Shown here piece by piece: positions 17,269-25,938 of a DNA stretch of 64,000 bases. The notes beneath the pieces are model-generated. The model was not told where the DNA came from. It saw only the letters and a list, made by a program, of their open reading frames with translations, and did not search any database. The stretch is from MWBF01 sp040772005. Lineage in GTDB: Bacteria > Chloroflexota > Anaerolineae > CG2-30-64-16. The stretch spans positions 62,001-126,000 of the forward strand of contig JAXGYZ010000005.1 of NCBI GenBank assembly GCA_040772005.1. The letters are read 5' to 3'. Positions within the stretch are counted from its first letter, which is position 1. Each line of letters opens with the position of its first letter. The position numbers and the translations under genes are program-made.

Positions 17269-20200
17269 TCACCGCAACACCAGCGGCAGGAACACCCCTT
17301 GCAGCGGCGGGCCTTCTTCGACGGTCAGCGTCTCGAAGTCGGACGCGGCGCCGCTGACCGCGACGACCTGCACCGGACCGGGTTGCAGCGGCGCCGTGAG
17401 CCAGGTGAGGGCCGCGCCATCACTCGTGAGCACAAGCGCCTGGCTGAGACGGCCGCTGCTGGCTGCGAAGCTGACCGGCGTCCCGTCCTGCACCGGGTTG
17501 CCGAACTGGTCTGTAACCCATGCAGATAGCTCCACGCGGCCGCCAGTGCGGACTTGGGGTGGGTCGATTGCCAGCGTCAGGCTGGCGGGAGCGTCGGGGC
17601 GGAACGTCACGTTGAGTGCGTCGTACACCTCGGGCGCAATCGCGGCGCGCACCGTGGCTGAGCCCGCCATCGCGCCAGAGACCACATCGGCCTGGGCCAC
17701 GCCCTGTACGGTTGATACGGCCAGCACCTGCACGGGCGCTGCATTTTCGTCCGTGACCGGCCGGAGTCCGCCGAGATCGACAGTGAATGTGACGACTGTG
17801 CCGTCGGCCACCAGGTTCGCATACGCGTCGCGCACCGTGGCCCGCAGCCGGCTGACTTCGCCGCCGACCGTGACTTCGTCGGGTGTCGCGGTCAGCGCAA
17901 CCGCGTCCGGCGCAGCCGGTCGGATCGTCACGGTCGCCTGCCCCTGCGCACCGCCGGGCGCGGTGGCCGTTACTTGCGCCTGACCTGCGATCAGCCCGCC
18001 GATGAGATTCACCTCGGCCTTGCCCCCGTTGGTGGCGACCGAGGCGACAGCCAATTGGCCCAGCGTCGTCGTATACTGTATCGGCGTTCCATCCGCCACC
18101 GGATTGCCGTATTGGTCGGCTGCGGTCGCCGTCAGCCGCGCGATCTGGTTGTAGCCTGCGGACAGCTCCGCCGGCTGCGCGCTGAGCGTCAGGGTCGCGG
18201 CGGGGCCGGCCAGGATGGGCACGGTGAGGCTGCCCTGCACGTTGCCGGCCTGCGCGCTGATATGGGCATCGCCTGCCTGCGTGCCGGGCGTGAGGGTCAT
18301 CTCGGCCTCCCCATCATCCGTCAGGGCGGTCGGCGCGGACAACTCGCCCAGGTCGGTCGTGAAGTGGAGCGGGGTCCCGTCGCTGACCGGGTCACCGAAC
18401 GCGTCCACCACCTGTGCCGTGATGCGCACCGGGGCTCCGTTGACCGACGTGGCCGCGGGGTCCGCCGTGAGGGTGACGGTGAAGGGCTCGCCCGGCCCGA
18501 TGACCGGCAGCGGCAGCGTGGCCGTGAAGCCCGCGGCCTGTGCCTCGATGAGCGCGCTGCCGGAGGTCATGCCCGCGGTGAACGTTGTGACTGCGAGCCC
18601 CTCGTCTGTCGTGGCCGAGATGGGATCGAGCGTGCCGAGCGTGGCGGTGAAGCTGACCGGCAGGCTGTTCATCACCGGGTTGCCGCCTTCGTCGCGGACG
18701 GTGGCGGTGATGGTGGCTGTGCCGTTGGTGATGACGGGCGTGGGCGCGGCGTCGAGGGTCAGGGTAACGGGCACGCCCGACGTGATGGTGAGAGGAACGG
18801 TCACGCTCAACACGCCGAGCGTCGCAGTGATATGTGCAGGGCCGGGCTCCGAATCGGCAGTAAACTGCGCGGTCGCGGCGCCCTGGCCGTCGAGCGTGAC
18901 CACGGCCGGCGTGAGCGTGCCGAGCGTGCTGCTCAGCGCGACGCGCGCGCCCAGCCCCGCGGCGCGGCCCTCCGGATCGGTGATGCGCACCTGCACGGTC
19001 GTCCGGCCGTTGATGCCGGTGCCGGTGTCCGTGCTCACCGCGAGGGTCAGGCCAGGGATGGACGCCGAGATGGCCCGCGCCGCATTGAGCCGGCCCCAGC
19101 CGGTCAGCGTGTCGAAGCCCACCGCGCCGACATCGTCCACGGTCTGCCGGAGCAGGTCATACACCGCGGCCTCGGACAGGTCGGGCCGGAGCGCGCGGAT
19201 GACCGCGGCGACGCCGGACGCGTGGGGCGCGGCGAACGAGGTGCCGCTGCTGGAGGCCGGGTCGCCGCCGTAATAGCCGTAGGTGCGGGTGCCGGGCTGT
19301 CTGAGCACGCCATAGATGCCCACGCCGGGCGCAACGAGGTCCAGCCGCGCGCCGTAGTTGGAGAAGTAGGCGCGGTTGTCGCCGGTCGTGCTGGCGCCGA
19401 CGGCCACAACGCCGGCGATTTTCGCCGGATAACTGACGCCGGGATAGTTCTCGTTGCCCGAGGCGGCGACTACCAGCGCACCCTGCTCCTGCGCGGATGC
19501 AATCGCCCGCCGGAGCATATTGGCATCGGTCGAACTGTCGGACAGGGTGGGCGGGTAGGTCAGGCTCAGGTTGATGACCTGCGCGCCGTTGGTCGCAGCA
19601 TAGTCGATGGCTTCTGCGATGTCCAGCGTGTAGCCTGCACCGTTTTGGTTGAGCGCGCGCAGCGCCATGAGGTGCGAGTTCCGCCCCATGCCCGCCACGC
19701 CCTCGAAGCTGCCCGGCACTTGCGTGTCCGGGTTGTTGACGGCCGCGGCTGCAATGCCTGAGACGAACGTGCCGTGCCCAGAAGAGTGTTCGTCCAGGGG
19801 GGAGTTGTCCGGAATGACGAAGTCATAGCCCCGGCAGTCGTCCACGTAGCTGTTGCCGTCGTCATCGATGCCGTTGAACGCCAGCGGCGTGTCGCAGGTG
19901 CGCCGGCCGGTCAGCGGGTCGAGCGCGCTCTCACCCGGGTTGTACCACATCTGGCTTTCGAGGTCGGCGTGCAGGTAGTTCACGCCGGTGTCGATGACCG
20001 CAATGACGACGGAGGGATGCCCCCAGGCGAGGTCCCAGGCGGCCGGCGCCTGCACCTTGACCGGCCCCCACTGCTGATCCCAGTATTCATCGCCGGGTGT
20101 GTCTGCGATGCGGGCGAGCGGGCGGTGCTCGCCCACGAAGTCCACGGCGTCTTCCGCCGCGAGGGCGGCCTGGGCTGCGGTCTCCGTGCCGGCGGGCACG

Positions 20201-20511
20201 CGCAGGAGGGCCAGCCCCAGCCGCGGCAGCCACCGTTCGACGGTCGCGCCGTGGCGTGCGGCGAGGCGCTGCACCGTCGCGGCATCGAGGCCGGGCGGCA
20301 CGCCGATAACCAAATGGCCCGGTGCAGCCGCGGCGACGTCAGGTTCGGGCGGCAGGGCTGCGGCGGGCCAGGCGGCTGCGCGCGCTGCCGCTGTGTGCGT
20401 TATCGCACCCAGGCCAAGCAGCAGGGTGGCGGCGAGCAGCAAACTGCTGCAAAGCAGGAGAATAGTCGGCTTACCGCGCATCCCCCGGCGCGCGGTCTTA
20501 TGCAACATCAT
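17269..20511 (-). CDS. Secreted subtilisin-family (S8) protease with tandem Ig-like domains
   Basis: A 1080-residue protein. It has a signal peptide (1-43), a propeptide (about 60-135, inhibitor-I9-like), an S8 catalytic domain (about 150-475, with D174 in AVIDTGVN, H246 in SGHGTF, N353 in AASGNEN and S425 in SGTSFAAPH) and five to six bacterial Ig-like (Big_1/invasin-type) repeats (about 485-1065). Each repeat has the form D.GNPV.DGTP. followed by ...LG.L. The protein ends QGVFLPLVLR, resembling the SHLPFVFR end of cohesin A. The start has a GAGG site 7 nt upstream. It is probably exported and displayed on the surface, with the Ig-like stalk projecting the protease. It is the last of three consecutive large subtilase genes on this strand. 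Confidence 0.9.
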   Translation of the reverse strand: MMLHKTARRGMRGKPTILLLCSSLLLAATLLLGLGAITHTAAARAAAWPAAALPPEPDVAAAAPGHLVIGVPPGLDAATVQRLAARHGATVERWLPRLGLALLRVPAGTETAAQAALAAEDAVDFVGEHRPLARIADTPGDEYWDQQWGPVKVQAPAAWDLAWGHPSVVIAVIDTGVNYLHADLESQMWYNPGESALDPLTGRRTCDTPLAFNGIDDDGNSYVDDCRGYDFVIPDNSPLDEHSSGHGTFVSGIAAAAVNNPDTQVPGSFEGVAGMGRNSHLMALRALNQNGAGYTLDIAEAIDYAATNGAQVINLSLTYPPTLSDSSTDANMLRRAIASAQEQGALVVAASGNENYPGVSYPAKIAGVVAVGASTTGDNRAYFSNYGARLDLVAPGVGIYGVLRQPGTRTYGYYGGDPASSSGTSFAAPHASGVAAVIRALRPDLSEAAVYDLLRQTVDDVGAVGFDTLTGWGRLNAARAISASIPGLTLAVSTDTGTGINGRTTVQVRITDPEGRAAGLGARVALSSTLGTLTPAVVTLDGQGAATAQFTADSEPGPAHITATLGVLSVTVPLTITSGVPVTLTLDAAPTPVITNGTATITATVRDEGGNPVMNSLPVSFTATLGTLDPISATTDEGLAVTTFTAGMTSGSALIEAQAAGFTATLPLPVIGPGEPFTVTLTADPAATSVNGAPVRITAQVVDAFGDPVSDGTPLHFTTDLGELSAPTALTDDGEAEMTLTPGTQAGDAHISAQAGNVQGSLTVPILAGPAATLTLSAQPAELSAGYNQIARLTATAADQYGNPVADGTPIQYTTTLGQLAVASVATNGGKAEVNLIGGLIAGQAQVTATAPGGAQGQATVTIRPAAPDAVALTATPDEVTVGGEVSRLRATVRDAYANLVADGTVVTFTVDLGGLRPVTDENAAPVQVLAVSTVQGVAQADVVSGAMAGSATVRAAIAPEVYDALNVTFRPDAPASLTLAIDPPQVRTGGRVELSAWVTDQFGNPVQDGTPVSFAASSGRLSQALVLTSDGAALTWLTAPLQPGPVQVVAVSGAASDFETLTVEEGPPLQGVFLPLVLR

Positions 20512-20552
20512 GCGTCAACCTCATTCCATTGCGACAATTCAGGCACGCACGT

Positions 20553-20581
20553 AGTATACCGCGCGGGATGGGGTGTGACAA
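20553..20581 (-). promoter_or_regulatory. Promoter of the Ig-domain subtilase; -35 box lies in a repeat arm
   Basis: On the minus strand, TTGTCA (20576-20581), 17 nt, then TATACT (20553-20558). The -35 hexamer is part of the gtgacaagg tandem arm at 20571-20630. Confidence 0.6.
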
Positions 20582-20630
20582 GGTGACGGGGTGAAGAGGT
20601 GACGGGGTGAACGGGAGAACAGGAGAATAG
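20571..20630. repeat. Tandem gtgacaagg / gtgacgggg arm
   Basis: Degenerate 8-9 bp units reading gtgacaag, gtgacggg, gtgaagag and gtgaacgg. The same family forms the spaced inverted arms at 38389-38592 and 41284-41454. Confidence 0.7.
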
Positions 20631-20633
20631 TGA

Positions 20634-20661
20634 GGAGTTCGCATCCTCAGATGCGGACTCC
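20634..20661. repeat. 28-bp palindrome, copy 1
   Basis: ggagttcgcatc, a 4-nt loop and gatgcggactcc. It is related to 20745-20772, 84 bp away. Confidence 0.7.
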
Positions 20662-20687
20662 TCACCTTCAGAACACCTCTCAATACT

Positions 20688-20716
20688 TGTAGGGGCGAGG
20701 TCACCTCGCCCCTACA
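20688..20716. repeat. 29-bp near-perfect palindrome
   Basis: tgtaggggcgaggt and its complement around a single central base. Three different palindrome families lie side by side in this 274-bp gap. Confidence 0.7.
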
Positions 20717-20744
20717 CCAACGGTTTTGTTAGGCGTACTCAGGC

Positions 20745-20772
20745 GGAGCTTGCATCTCAAGATGCAAACTCC
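20745..20772. repeat. 28-bp palindrome, copy 2
   Basis: ggagcttgcatc, a 4-nt loop and gatgcaaactcc. Same design as 20634-20661. Confidence 0.7.
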
Positions 20773-20785
20773 GCGGTCTTGATGG

Positions 20786-23700
20786 TTACGGGATCGCGTA
20801 CTCGACGACGAGCCGCGGGGCCTTGTCAGGCGAGTAGTACTCGCTGGAGGCCAGGCGGAACGTCGAGTAGGCCGCGCCCATGACCGCGCGCAGCAGCACG
20901 CCGTTGTTGCTGGCGGGGTCGGCAACCCACTGAGCAACCAGCGGGGTGACATCGACCTCGACCCACTTGCCGACATCCATCTTGCTGATGGATGCCTGGC
21001 CCGCGGGGTTCACATCGACATCGCCGCCGGGGGTCGTCCAGGGTGTCTTCCAGGTGGCGGTCATTTCGGTCCAGGGGGTGAGGACGTTGTGCGCCATCAG
21101 CGTGTGCGGCTGACCGGTGCTGCCGTAGCCGTCCACCCACACCTGGAGTTTGGCCGAATTGACCGGATACATGGCATCGATGGCCGCGGTGTCGAACTTG
21201 ACGAGCGACCGCAGCACGTCGCTGCCGCCGACATAGAGATAGGCCCAGGCGCCGAAGTTGAGGTTCGCCTGCCCGGCCTGGATGTAGGTATCTTCCATGG
21301 CCGTGAGGGTCGCGGTCTCAACGCCGGTGGTGATGTTGTGCAGGCGCACCGGGATCTGCAGCGCAGCCTCTGCACCAGGAGGCCCTGCCAGGATCAGGCC
21401 CTCAGCGACCTCGCCCGGCGCGAGCGGCGCGTCCAACTGCCACTCAACGGTGAAGTTGATGGGTGTGTTGGGCTGGTACGGGCCGGCCGGCAGGTTCGTC
21501 ACGTTCAGGTCATAGCCCTGGACTGCGGTGATCGCGATATCGAACGTGGTGTTGGCCGCGCTCCAGCCGTGCACCGCGGCGATGTAGTTGCCGTCCGGCG
21601 GCATCACGATGCTGACGAATTCGTTCGCGGTCGAGGTGGTCGAGGAGCCGACAACCTCGCTGTTGAAGTTGAATGCGCCGTCACCGTTGAAGTCGTACAG
21701 CACGAACAGGTCCATGTCGCCCGCTGCCGCGGTGGTCGTCACATCCAGCCGCGCCGCATGTTCCAGCGTGAACGGATACTGGTAGGTCGACGTGCTCGGA
21801 TCGTTCGGGTCGTCCTGCACCTGCGGCTGGGTGTCCTTCGTCGTGTCGCTCATGCCGAAGCCTTCTGCGACCAGGCCGACCAGCGGCAGCGATGACTTGA
21901 CGGTCATGGGGAAGCTGCCGGAGGTGGCATTGCCGACGAAGAAGTCAGGCGAGCTTGGCATCGCGGCGATCGTGCCCACCTGGCCCTGGAAGCGTTCTGC
22001 AGCCTCAGAGCCATCGAAGAGCACGTTCTGCAGCGCGATGAGGTTCAGGCCGGGCTCGGCCGGGGCTGCCACGATCTCGCGTGGGCCGCCGGTGGAGGTG
22101 TCCCACAGCCACTTGCCGGACCCCATGTAGTTGCGGTTGCTGCCGCCGACCGGGGCCAGCGTGTACGGGCCGTAGACATCCGGGTCGCCGGGGAAGGTCG
22201 AGAACGGGAATTCGCAGCCCACGCCGTTGCTGAAGCAATCCTCCGCGGGGCCCATGACGATGGTGTCGATGTCGGACTTGTCGCCGGTCCACTTCGTGTC
22301 GATCAGGAAGTTGGTGCCGGCCGGGGTGCTATCCGGCACGTCCACAAAGAAGAAGCGCCAGTCGCCCGATTCGTTGCGCCACGTCCAGTCGGAGTGGCCG
22401 TAGACCTCGCCGTTGTCATAGGGCGCGGTGCTCTTGGGCAGGCCGCCGAACAGGAAGTCGGTGCTGAAGGCCGCGACATTCGCGACGACCGGGATGCTGA
22501 TCTCAGTCGTTTCGTCGGTCAGGCGCAGGAAGCCGTTATACAGGCCGACGTTTGCCAGCGCGGGCACGGCCAGCGTGGCGTTGAAGGTGGCGCTGCCGCC
22601 CGCCGGCACGGTGACGCTGGCGTCCGCCGTGAGCCAGGGGAAGTCGGCCATGTCATAGAACGTCACGGTCAGCTTCAGGTCGGTGATGGGTACCGTCGCC
22701 GGCCGGCTGAAGTGCCGCAGGGCCGCGAAGATGCCGTCGTGCATCCGGTCGAGCGGCTGTTTGACGCGCTGCGCAACTGCATTGCCGGCGTTGTAGCCGT
22801 AGCCGAAGCGCACGTATTCGCCGCCATCGATCTCGCAGCCTGCCGAGCCCCAACTGCCGGGGCAGTTGACCACGCCGTTGCCGTTCAGGTCCTCGAACAG
22901 GTTGCCGTCGCCGTTCACATCCGTCCAATCGAGAACGTGCAGGCGCCAGCGCGAGTTGTTGTTGACGTTGTAGTCGCCTTCCGGCTCAAACTGCTCGAAG
23001 GGGTAGGTGAGGCGGACGTCGATGATGTCGGTGCCCGCGGGAATCATGCCGGTCAGTTCCACCAGGTAGTCCGCCCGGTTGAGGTTGCCCTCTTCCAGCG
23101 TGCGGTCCTTGCTGGTGATGTCGATGGTCTTCTGGCCCGTGCGGACGAGCCACTCGTCCTTGACCTGCAGGGTGATGTCGGCTGCGCCCGGGTTGAAGAC
23201 GGTGAACGCCTTGGTCGAGGTCTGGCCGGGGTGCATGATCTTGGCGAAGGCATCGTACTCGGTGCCGCGGAAGTCGCCGAAGGTCCAGCCATCGGGCGTC
23301 GCGTATGCACCGGCCAGGCCCGCCGCGATCTTGACCGATTCGAGCGCGTTGACCGTGCCTGCGCCCTCGGAGAAGCCGTCGTTGTAGGCCTTGTCAGCGC
23401 CGGCCATCAGGATGGCGCGGGCCTCGATATTGGTGGGCCAGCGGCCGTGCTTGGCCTTGAAGGCCTCGTAGATGAGCGCGACATTGCCCGCGGCAGTCGG
23501 GGTGGACTTGCTCGTGCCGCCCCAGACTTCCCAGGCGTTCCAGCCGTCCAGCGTCTCGCTCAACGCGAGCGCGCCCGCGCCCCAGGCGCCTTCGGCCAGC
23601 ACGCTCACGCCGTTGTCGCCCATGGCCGTCGGGCCGCGGTTCGACCAGCTCATCAGGTCATTGTAGACCAGTTGGTCGACAGTTGTCATGCTGTCGAAGC

Positions 23701-25438
23701 TGCCCGTTGAGTCGTACAGTGTCGATGCGCCGACAGAGATGCCCAGGGTGTCGCCCGGCGAGGTGACGGTGCCGTAGCCCGGCGCGCCGTTGCCCGTCGA
23801 GTTCATGTCGGACAGGGTCGGGTTGACATAGCGCAGGATGCTGTCGACCGTGCGGGAGAGCCAGTCCCAGCTATCGTTGTCCGTGCCGGAGTAGCCCCAG
23901 CTATTGCTGATAATCTGGATGTCATCCTCGGTGTCGGCATAGCCGTCATAGCCGAGGGCGGCAAACAGGTAGCCTTCGGTGGCATCCGGGGCCACATAGT
24001 AGTTACCGGAGGCGACCAGGCCGACGTTCTTGCCCGCGCCCTGGATCATGCCGGTGAAGGGCATGCCGTCACCGACCGGCTTCCAGTCGGGGGAGCCGCC
24101 ATCGATGATGCCCTGCGCGGCCACTGCCGAAGCGCAGAGCTGGCCGTGGTCACCGCCGCCTTCGGACCAGTCCATGACCGTGAAGGCGACCAGGTCGCCG
24201 GGGCCGGCCACGTCCGCGCCGATGCCCCACAGCCAGTCGGAGGCCGGCAGCGGGTTTGCGCCGTCGCTGATCCAGTAGATGTTGCCGCCGGACAGGTCGG
24301 CATAGCCGTCGCCGTCCAGGTCCTTGTAGATTTCCTCGCTGCCCTTGCGGGCGGCCTTCTCACCGACGAAGGAGTAGTCGGCGTCCAGGTCGACGTAGAC
24401 GGTGTCATACACACCGGCTTCGTTCTCGTCGACGACGAGGACGGCCGCGCGCTCTTCGAGCAGGGCTTCCAGTACGCTATCGACATGCGAGCCGAAGTGG
24501 TAGACGCCGCTCTTGCTGGTGGCCGGGAAGGTGTAGGTGTGGTCGCCGCCGCCGAGCGGAGCGAACGTGGCGCTCAACGTGCCGTCCGGGTTGGTCGTGA
24601 GCGCATCGCCGGAGCGGGTGGTGCTGGTGTCGGCATAATCCGGCGCGGCGCCAACGATGCCCATGCCGTCCTTGATGAAGGTGTAGCCGAGATAGTAGTC
24701 GTACGCGAGGCTCAGCATGGAGGCCGAGTCGAACGCGATGGGCCAGCCGTAGTAAGGGGAGGCCGGGTCGGTGTCACGGGCCATCGTGCCCTGCAGGTCG
24801 GGGTGGGCGAAGTCGATGCCGGAGTCATTGACCATGACCTTGACGCCGTCACCGGTGTAGCCCAGGTCCCACGCGGCCTTCGACTTGTGGACGTCCAGGA
24901 CATCGAACCAGTCGGCAATCCGGGCCGGGTCGGCGGCGGGGCGGGTGACCGTGGCAATCTGTGCGCCGGCCTTCAGCGCGGCCAGGCGGGCCTTCAGCAC
25001 GCCGAGGTCGGTGTTGACGCGCGGCGCGGGGCCTTCGGGCAGCTTGGGCAGGTCGCCGGGGAACTTCATCTCCTGGATGAAGGCCACGTCGGGCTGGGCG
25101 GCGAGCTTGCCGATCTGCGCGACTTTGGCGCGGCCATAATGGGCGGTGGTGCCGTTCGGGAGCGCCTGCGGCCGCACCAGATAATTATCGAGATAGCGGC
25201 TGAGGTCGGCGCCCTGCCTGGCATACACCAGCAGGTTGATCTCATCGGTCAACGCGGCCGCAGCCATCGTCGCTTTCAATTGAGAGTAAATCTTGCTTGA
25301 ATAGGCATCGCTGGCCGTGGTGACGGTTCCGACGCCTGCCTCTGCGGCCGGTGCTGCGCTGGCTGGCAACAGGTTAAGAGGGAGTGCCAGGGTGAGGATC
25401 ACCAGAAGCATCAATAACTTGCGCGATTTCAGGGACAT
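20786..25438 (-). CDS. Giant secreted subtilisin-family protease with DNRLRE-type C-terminal domain
   Basis: A 1550-residue protein. The ATG at 25438 follows AGGAGT and starts a good signal peptide (MSLKSRKLLMLLVILTLALP, cut near SAAPAAEA). The S8 domain has catalytic Asp (about 203, VNDSGIDFAHPDL), His (about 435, GGDHGQLC) and Ser (about 650, GGTSKSTPTAAG), with a long insertion between Asp and His. Several beta-sandwich domains follow. One is pre-peptidase-C-like (YQYPFTLEHAARLDVTTTAAAGDMDLFVLYDFNGDG). The last 190 residues form a DNRLRE-type domain (DTYIQAGQANLNFGAWAYLYVGG to LVVEYAIP) that is shared with the next subtilase. A perfect consensus promoter lies 250 nt upstream. Likely role: extracellular protein degradation or maturation of surface proteins; the substrate is unknown. 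Confidence 0.88.
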   Translation of the reverse strand: MSLKSRKLLMLLVILTLALPLNLLPASAAPAAEAGVGTVTTASDAYSSKIYSQLKATMAAAALTDEINLLVYARQGADLSRYLDNYLVRPQALPNGTTAHYGRAKVAQIGKLAAQPDVAFIQEMKFPGDLPKLPEGPAPRVNTDLGVLKARLAALKAGAQIATVTRPAADPARIADWFDVLDVHKSKAAWDLGYTGDGVKVMVNDSGIDFAHPDLQGTMARDTDPASPYYGWPIAFDSASMLSLAYDYYLGYTFIKDGMGIVGAAPDYADTSTTRSGDALTTNPDGTLSATFAPLGGGDHTYTFPATSKSGVYHFGSHVDSVLEALLEERAAVLVVDENEAGVYDTVYVDLDADYSFVGEKAARKGSEEIYKDLDGDGYADLSGGNIYWISDGANPLPASDWLWGIGADVAGPGDLVAFTVMDWSEGGGDHGQLCASAVAAQGIIDGGSPDWKPVGDGMPFTGMIQGAGKNVGLVASGNYYVAPDATEGYLFAALGYDGYADTEDDIQIISNSWGYSGTDNDSWDWLSRTVDSILRYVNPTLSDMNSTGNGAPGYGTVTSPGDTLGISVGASTLYDSTGSFDSMTTVDQLVYNDLMSWSNRGPTAMGDNGVSVLAEGAWGAGALALSETLDGWNAWEVWGGTSKSTPTAAGNVALIYEAFKAKHGRWPTNIEARAILMAGADKAYNDGFSEGAGTVNALESVKIAAGLAGAYATPDGWTFGDFRGTEYDAFAKIMHPGQTSTKAFTVFNPGAADITLQVKDEWLVRTGQKTIDITSKDRTLEEGNLNRADYLVELTGMIPAGTDIIDVRLTYPFEQFEPEGDYNVNNNSRWRLHVLDWTDVNGDGNLFEDLNGNGVVNCPGSWGSAGCEIDGGEYVRFGYGYNAGNAVAQRVKQPLDRMHDGIFAALRHFSRPATVPITDLKLTVTFYDMADFPWLTADASVTVPAGGSATFNATLAVPALANVGLYNGFLRLTDETTEISIPVVANVAAFSTDFLFGGLPKSTAPYDNGEVYGHSDWTWRNESGDWRFFFVDVPDSTPAGTNFLIDTKWTGDKSDIDTIVMGPAEDCFSNGVGCEFPFSTFPGDPDVYGPYTLAPVGGSNRNYMGSGKWLWDTSTGGPREIVAAPAEPGLNLIALQNVLFDGSEAAERFQGQVGTIAAMPSSPDFFVGNATSGSFPMTVKSSLPLVGLVAEGFGMSDTTKDTQPQVQDDPNDPSTSTYQYPFTLEHAARLDVTTTAAAGDMDLFVLYDFNGDGAFNFNSEVVGSSTTSTANEFVSIVMPPDGNYIAAVHGWSAANTTFDIAITAVQGYDLNVTNLPAGPYQPNTPINFTVEWQLDAPLAPGEVAEGLILAGPPGAEAALQIPVRLHNITTGVETATLTAMEDTYIQAGQANLNFGAWAYLYVGGSDVLRSLVKFDTAAIDAMYPVNSAKLQVWVDGYGSTGQPHTLMAHNVLTPWTEMTATWKTPWTTPGGDVDVNPAGQASISKMDVGKWVEVDVTPLVAQWVADPASNNGVLLRAVMGAAYSTFRLASSEYYSPDKAPRLVVEYAIP

Positions 25439-25512
25439 GTGGGTTACTCCTATATCGGCTGAACAACAAGGCAACTATGCGATCCTGGAGCCGTGAGATG
25501 ATATCGGTGGCC

Positions 25513-25525
25513 GATCACCTCCTTT
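25513..25525 (-). promoter_or_regulatory. Full-length anti-16S (Shine-Dalgarno) sequence in leader, far from the start codon
   Basis: AAAGGAGGTGATC on the minus strand is the complete complement of the usual 16S 3' end, but lies about 75 nt upstream of the ATG at 25438. No ATG follows at normal spacing. The real start has its own AGGAGT. A similar element is at 30594-30604. Confidence 0.6.
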
Positions 25526-25689
25526 CCGCGAGTCCCGGTACGTCGAAAAGGACCTGTCTTGCGTTCTTCCGGCGTAAAGGCGGTTTCAACTTCACATCAG
25601 GCGGGGGCCCGCCAAGAGTTAGCACATGCGGGCGACGTGCTTCCTAAGCGCACGCGCTGAGTGAGCGCGCGTGTCTAGTGAGCGCGCGT

Positions 25690-25718
25690 ATTATAGGCCG
25701 AAGGGGCAGGCGTGTCAA
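25690..25718 (-). promoter_or_regulatory. Perfect consensus sigma70 promoter
   Basis: TTGACA (25713-25718), 17-nt spacer, TATAAT (25690-25695) on the minus strand. It drives the subtilase at 20786-25438 with a leader of about 245 nt. Confidence 0.85.
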
Positions 25719-25732
25719 TCCTTGCGAAGAAA

Positions 25733-25841
25733 GTAACTGTTCAGCGTTACCTTGTCACACAGGGTCAGCAAGCCCACAAACCCGGTTTCTGTGCGAAGCG
25801 CAGCCTCGCACAGAAACTGGGTTTGTAGCGGTGAACAGTTC
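25733..25841. repeat. 109-bp composite inverted repeat
   Basis: The inner stem is 21 bp with one mismatch (25776-25796 with 25806-25826) around a 9-nt loop. The outer arms carry aactgttca and its complement tgaacagtt. Related to 17212-17250. Confidence 0.75.
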
Positions 25842-25938
25842 CAAAGAAAAAGCGGGCCGGGGTGGGCAAGCTTGCCCCACCCCGCCCGCCGCTGACGGGG
25901 CCGGACGACGCCGCGCGCCGCCCGGCCCCTGCCGCAGG

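Larger units (their letters stand above)
25439..25938. other. 500-bp leader/promoter region between two giant subtilase genes
   Basis: It contains the long leader of the subtilase at 20786-25438, with an isolated anti-16S sequence (25513-25525), a perfect promoter (25690-25718) and a 109-bp composite inverted repeat (25733-25841). About 95 bp then remain before the end of the next gene. No gene was recognised. Confidence 0.6.

Noticed and set aside
25513..25525. A 16S rRNA 3' end fragment (gatcacctccttt) on the plus strand, also at 30594-30604
   Set aside because: Only the anti-Shine-Dalgarno stretch matches; no rRNA sequence lies beside it. It reads as an extended Shine-Dalgarno on the minus strand.
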